This document shows, piece by piece, positions 6,105-7,404 of a DNA stretch of 7,404 nt. The notes under the pieces were generated by a model. The model did no database searches. It was not told the origin of the DNA and worked only from the letters and a program-made list of their open reading frames with translations. This DNA comes from CAZVJA01 sp964626885 (GTDB lineage: Bacteria; Planctomycetota; Planctomycetia; Planctomycetales; Planctomycetaceae): assembly GCA_964626885.1 (NCBI GenBank), contig CAZVJA010000250.1, forward strand, positions 1-7,404. Reading direction: 5' to 3'. Numbering within the stretch: position 1 is the first letter of the stretch; every line of letters begins with the position of its first letter. The position numbers and the translations under genes were made by a program.

Positions 6105-7088
6105 CTACTTATCGATCGGCAACCCGCTCGCCAGCAGCACCGACTTTTGCACCTGGTAGTCGTGATCGTAGGTGAAGTCCGGTTCTTTCTCGCCACGCAC
6201 GATCTTCGCCAGGTCGGCGACGTCTCCCACGTAACGGGGATAGTCGCCGAAAGTGACATCTTGATAACCTTTCGCGTACTTGCCGCGCGGCTTCGAGAGG
6301 GCGAAACGAACCGAGGGGGCATCGAGCGGCTGAATGTGGAACGTCCCCTCCGTGCCGCAGACGACGAAATGCCGCCGCGCGAAACCTTCGACCTCCATCG
6401 CGCTCGATTTCACGCTCGCGATCGCCCGCGGATAGGTGAACACCGCCAGCATGTTGTCCAACAGTGCGTCGTCAATCGTCGAGGCATGCTGCCGGAACGG
6501 CGTCACTTCCCGCGGCGGGCCGAGCACGCCATGCACCAGATCGATGACGTGGCAGCCGAGTTCGAACATCAGTCCGCCGGGATACTCCACCAGCTTCTGG
6601 CGTGAGCTGGCGTCGATCACTTTGCTCATCACGCTATGCACTTCGAACGGTTCGCCGAGCCAGCCCTTCTTGAGAAAGTCACGGAGCATCACCACCGCCG
6701 GGCTGTAGCGAAACATGTAACCCATCTGCACGGCCAAATGCTTGGAAGCGGCGGCGTCGAGAATCCGCTTGAAGTGCGGCAGCGATTCGCCGGCCGGCTT
6801 GTCGATGTGCACATGCTTCCCCGCCGCGATGCAGCGCTCGGCGGTGTCGAGCAGATCGCGGACCCGCGTTTCGACGCCGACGACCTTCAAGTCCGGTTCG
6901 TTGAGCAGCTGTTCTTCGGTGAGGAACCGCAGCCCGCGATACGTCTCGGTCGATTCGGCCCGGCGGCGGAGTTCTTCATCCGGCTCGACGACGCCGACCA
7001 CTTCGTAATCGGACGACTTGCGATAGACGCTCATCTTGCTCGCATGGGCGTGCCCGACGCCGATCTGCCCGTACTTGATCTTGCTCAT
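6105..7088 (-). CDS. Cytoplasmic Gfo/Idh/MocA-family oxidoreductase
   Basis: A 327-residue predicted NAD(P)-dependent dehydrogenase acting on a sugar, inositol or related compound. The N-terminal Rossmann motif is YGQIGVGHAHASK (6-18), starting almost at residue 1 with no signal peptide, so the protein stays in the cytoplasm. The usual EKP is IDKP here (95-98), keeping the lysine K97. In the second domain GGLMFELGCHVIDLVHG (171-187) supplies E176, H180 and D183, matching in spacing the Asp/His pair of inositol dehydrogenases, with Glu for Asp. The length (about 330) is the family norm. Start: ATG at 7088, with GAGG 6 bases upstream. It stands alone, convergent with the DUF167 gene and divergent from the tRNA. 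It is clearly a different branch from the Tat-exported protein at 769-2091. Substrate not assignable. Confidence 0.93.
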   Translation of the reverse strand: MSKIKYGQIGVGHAHASKMSVYRKSSDYEVVGVVEPDEELRRRAESTETYRGLRFLTEEQLLNEPDLKVVGVETRVRDLLDTAERCIAAGKHVHIDKPAGESLPHFKRILDAAASKHLAVQMGYMFRYSPAVVMLRDFLKKGWLGEPFEVHSVMSKVIDASSRQKLVEYPGGLMFELGCHVIDLVHGVLGPPREVTPFRQHASTIDDALLDNMLAVFTYPRAIASVKSSAMEVEGFARRHFVVCGTEGTFHIQPLDAPSVRFALSKPRGKYAKGYQDVTFGDYPRYVGDVADLAKIVRGEKEPDFTYDHDYQVQKSVLLASGLPIDK

Positions 7089-7252
7089 GAGTCCCTCGTC
7101 TCCAGCGGGATCGCTCCGCCCAAGGACGGAGATCGTACCCGACGACGATGTTCAAATCGTGTTTGTCGCCACGGCGGACCCTGTTCACGTTACTCCGTTT
7201 TTCCGCTGGAGTCACGTAGGTTCCGCCGCTCGAGGGGCGTTCCGAAGCACCC

Positions 7253-7282
7253 TTGTCAACGCCCCCTGGGGGCGGTTAGTAT
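7253..7282 (+). promoter_or_regulatory. Candidate tRNA-Thr promoter with a palindrome in the spacer
   Basis: TTGTCA (7253-7258, 5 of 6 to TTGACA) and TAGTAT (7277-7282, 4 of 6 to TATAAT) are 18 bases apart. Initiation near 7289 would give a leader of about 43 bases before the tRNA at 7332, and a C-rich stretch follows the -10. The spacer contains the perfect palindrome CGCCCCC-T-GGGGGCG (7260-7274), so a dimeric regulator or local DNA structure could act there; alternatively it is chance in GC-rich DNA. The rest of the 243-bp noncoding region 7089-7331 holds the ribosome site of the minus-strand gene and a short CTCCG/CGGAG stem near 7114-7131. Confidence 0.5.
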
Positions 7283-7331
7283 CCCCAACGTGGAGTGCCG
7301 AGGCCCTCAAATCGGGTTTTGCCCTTCATCC

Positions 7332-7404
7332 GCCGCCGTAGCTCAGCTGGCAGAGCGACGCATTCGTAATGCGTAGGTCGAGGGTTCGAATCCCCCCGGC
7401 GGCT
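7332..7404 (+). tRNA. tRNA-Thr (anticodon CGT)
   Basis: A complete 73-base cloverleaf that ends on the last base of the window. The acceptor stem is GCCGCCG (7332-7338) with CGGCGGC (7397-7403), discriminator T7404. The D-stem is GCTC/GAGC with loop AGCTGGCA. The anticodon stem is ACGCA/TGCGT around the loop TTCGTAA, giving anticodon CGT (7365-7367), which reads the threonine codon ACG. The variable loop is AGGTC and the T-loop TTCGAAT. The T-stem is GAGGG against CCCCC, leaving one A-C mismatch at the second pair where a related tRNA would have A-T. Whether CCA is encoded cannot be seen. It is transcribed away from the oxidoreductase gene, probably from the promoter at 7253-7282. Confidence 0.97.

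Noticed and set aside
6003..6605. Plus-strand open frame of 200 codons opposite the cytoplasmic oxidoreductase
   Set aside because: It starts inside the compound inverted repeat, and its composition is that of an antisense shadow.
6636..7376. Plus-strand open frame of 246 codons running into the tRNA
   Set aside because: It covers the real minus-strand gene, the intergenic region and most of the tRNA-Thr, so it cannot be a genuine gene.
7332..7404. The tRNA 3' end as an integration site for a mobile element
   Set aside because: The window stops at the last tRNA base; no integrase or repeated tRNA 3' segment is visible in the window.

Overview
The window looks like an ordinary, gene-dense, GC-rich chromosomal stretch from a planctomycete (Planctomycetota). 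The assignment is an inference from gene content: a Gfo/Idh/MocA oxidoreductase with a Tat signal (RRDFLK), an exported iduronate-2-sulfatase-like sulfatase, a second Gfo/Idh/MocA protein, and a heptameric GCTGA tandem repeat between genes. Genus cannot be told from the sequence.

Layout. At the left edge (1-641, minus) lies a nearly complete trpF; its stop is outside the window. A 127-bp divergent region separates it from a Tat-exported Gfo/Idh/MocA protein (769-2091, plus). This gene converges on a minus-strand pair read right to left: a DJ-1/PfpI-family protein (3280-2699), then a DUF423 membrane protein (2668-2213), 30 bp apart and probably one operon. Across a 178-bp divergent region a plus-strand cluster begins: sulfatase (3459-4904), then yggS (4904-5617) overlapping by one base in a TGATG junction, then a DUF167 gene (5685-5993). 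That cluster converges on a cytoplasmic Gfo/Idh/MocA protein (6105-7088, minus), with a compound inverted repeat in the gap. At the right edge a likely promoter with a perfect palindrome in its spacer precedes a tRNA-Thr(CGT) gene ending on the last base.

How the genes fit together. There are two themes. The sulfatase and the two sugar-type oxidoreductases suit degradation of sulfated or modified polysaccharides, the exported members acting outside the cytoplasm; their specific substrates cannot be read from sequence. TrpF (tryptophan synthesis), YggS (pyridoxal-phosphate homeostasis), DUF167, DJ-1 and DUF423 are housekeeping or stress functions. YggS next to DUF167 recalls the yggS-yggT-yggU order of other bacteria with yggT missing.

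I found no phage, insertion sequence, CRISPR array, toxin-antitoxin or defence system, and no strong case for a new multigene system. The most interesting signals are in the non-coding DNA: the heptad repeat that also supplies the DUF167 ribosome binding site, the compound hairpin at 6005-6071, the palindrome inside the tRNA promoter, and an A-C mismatch in the tRNA T-stem.
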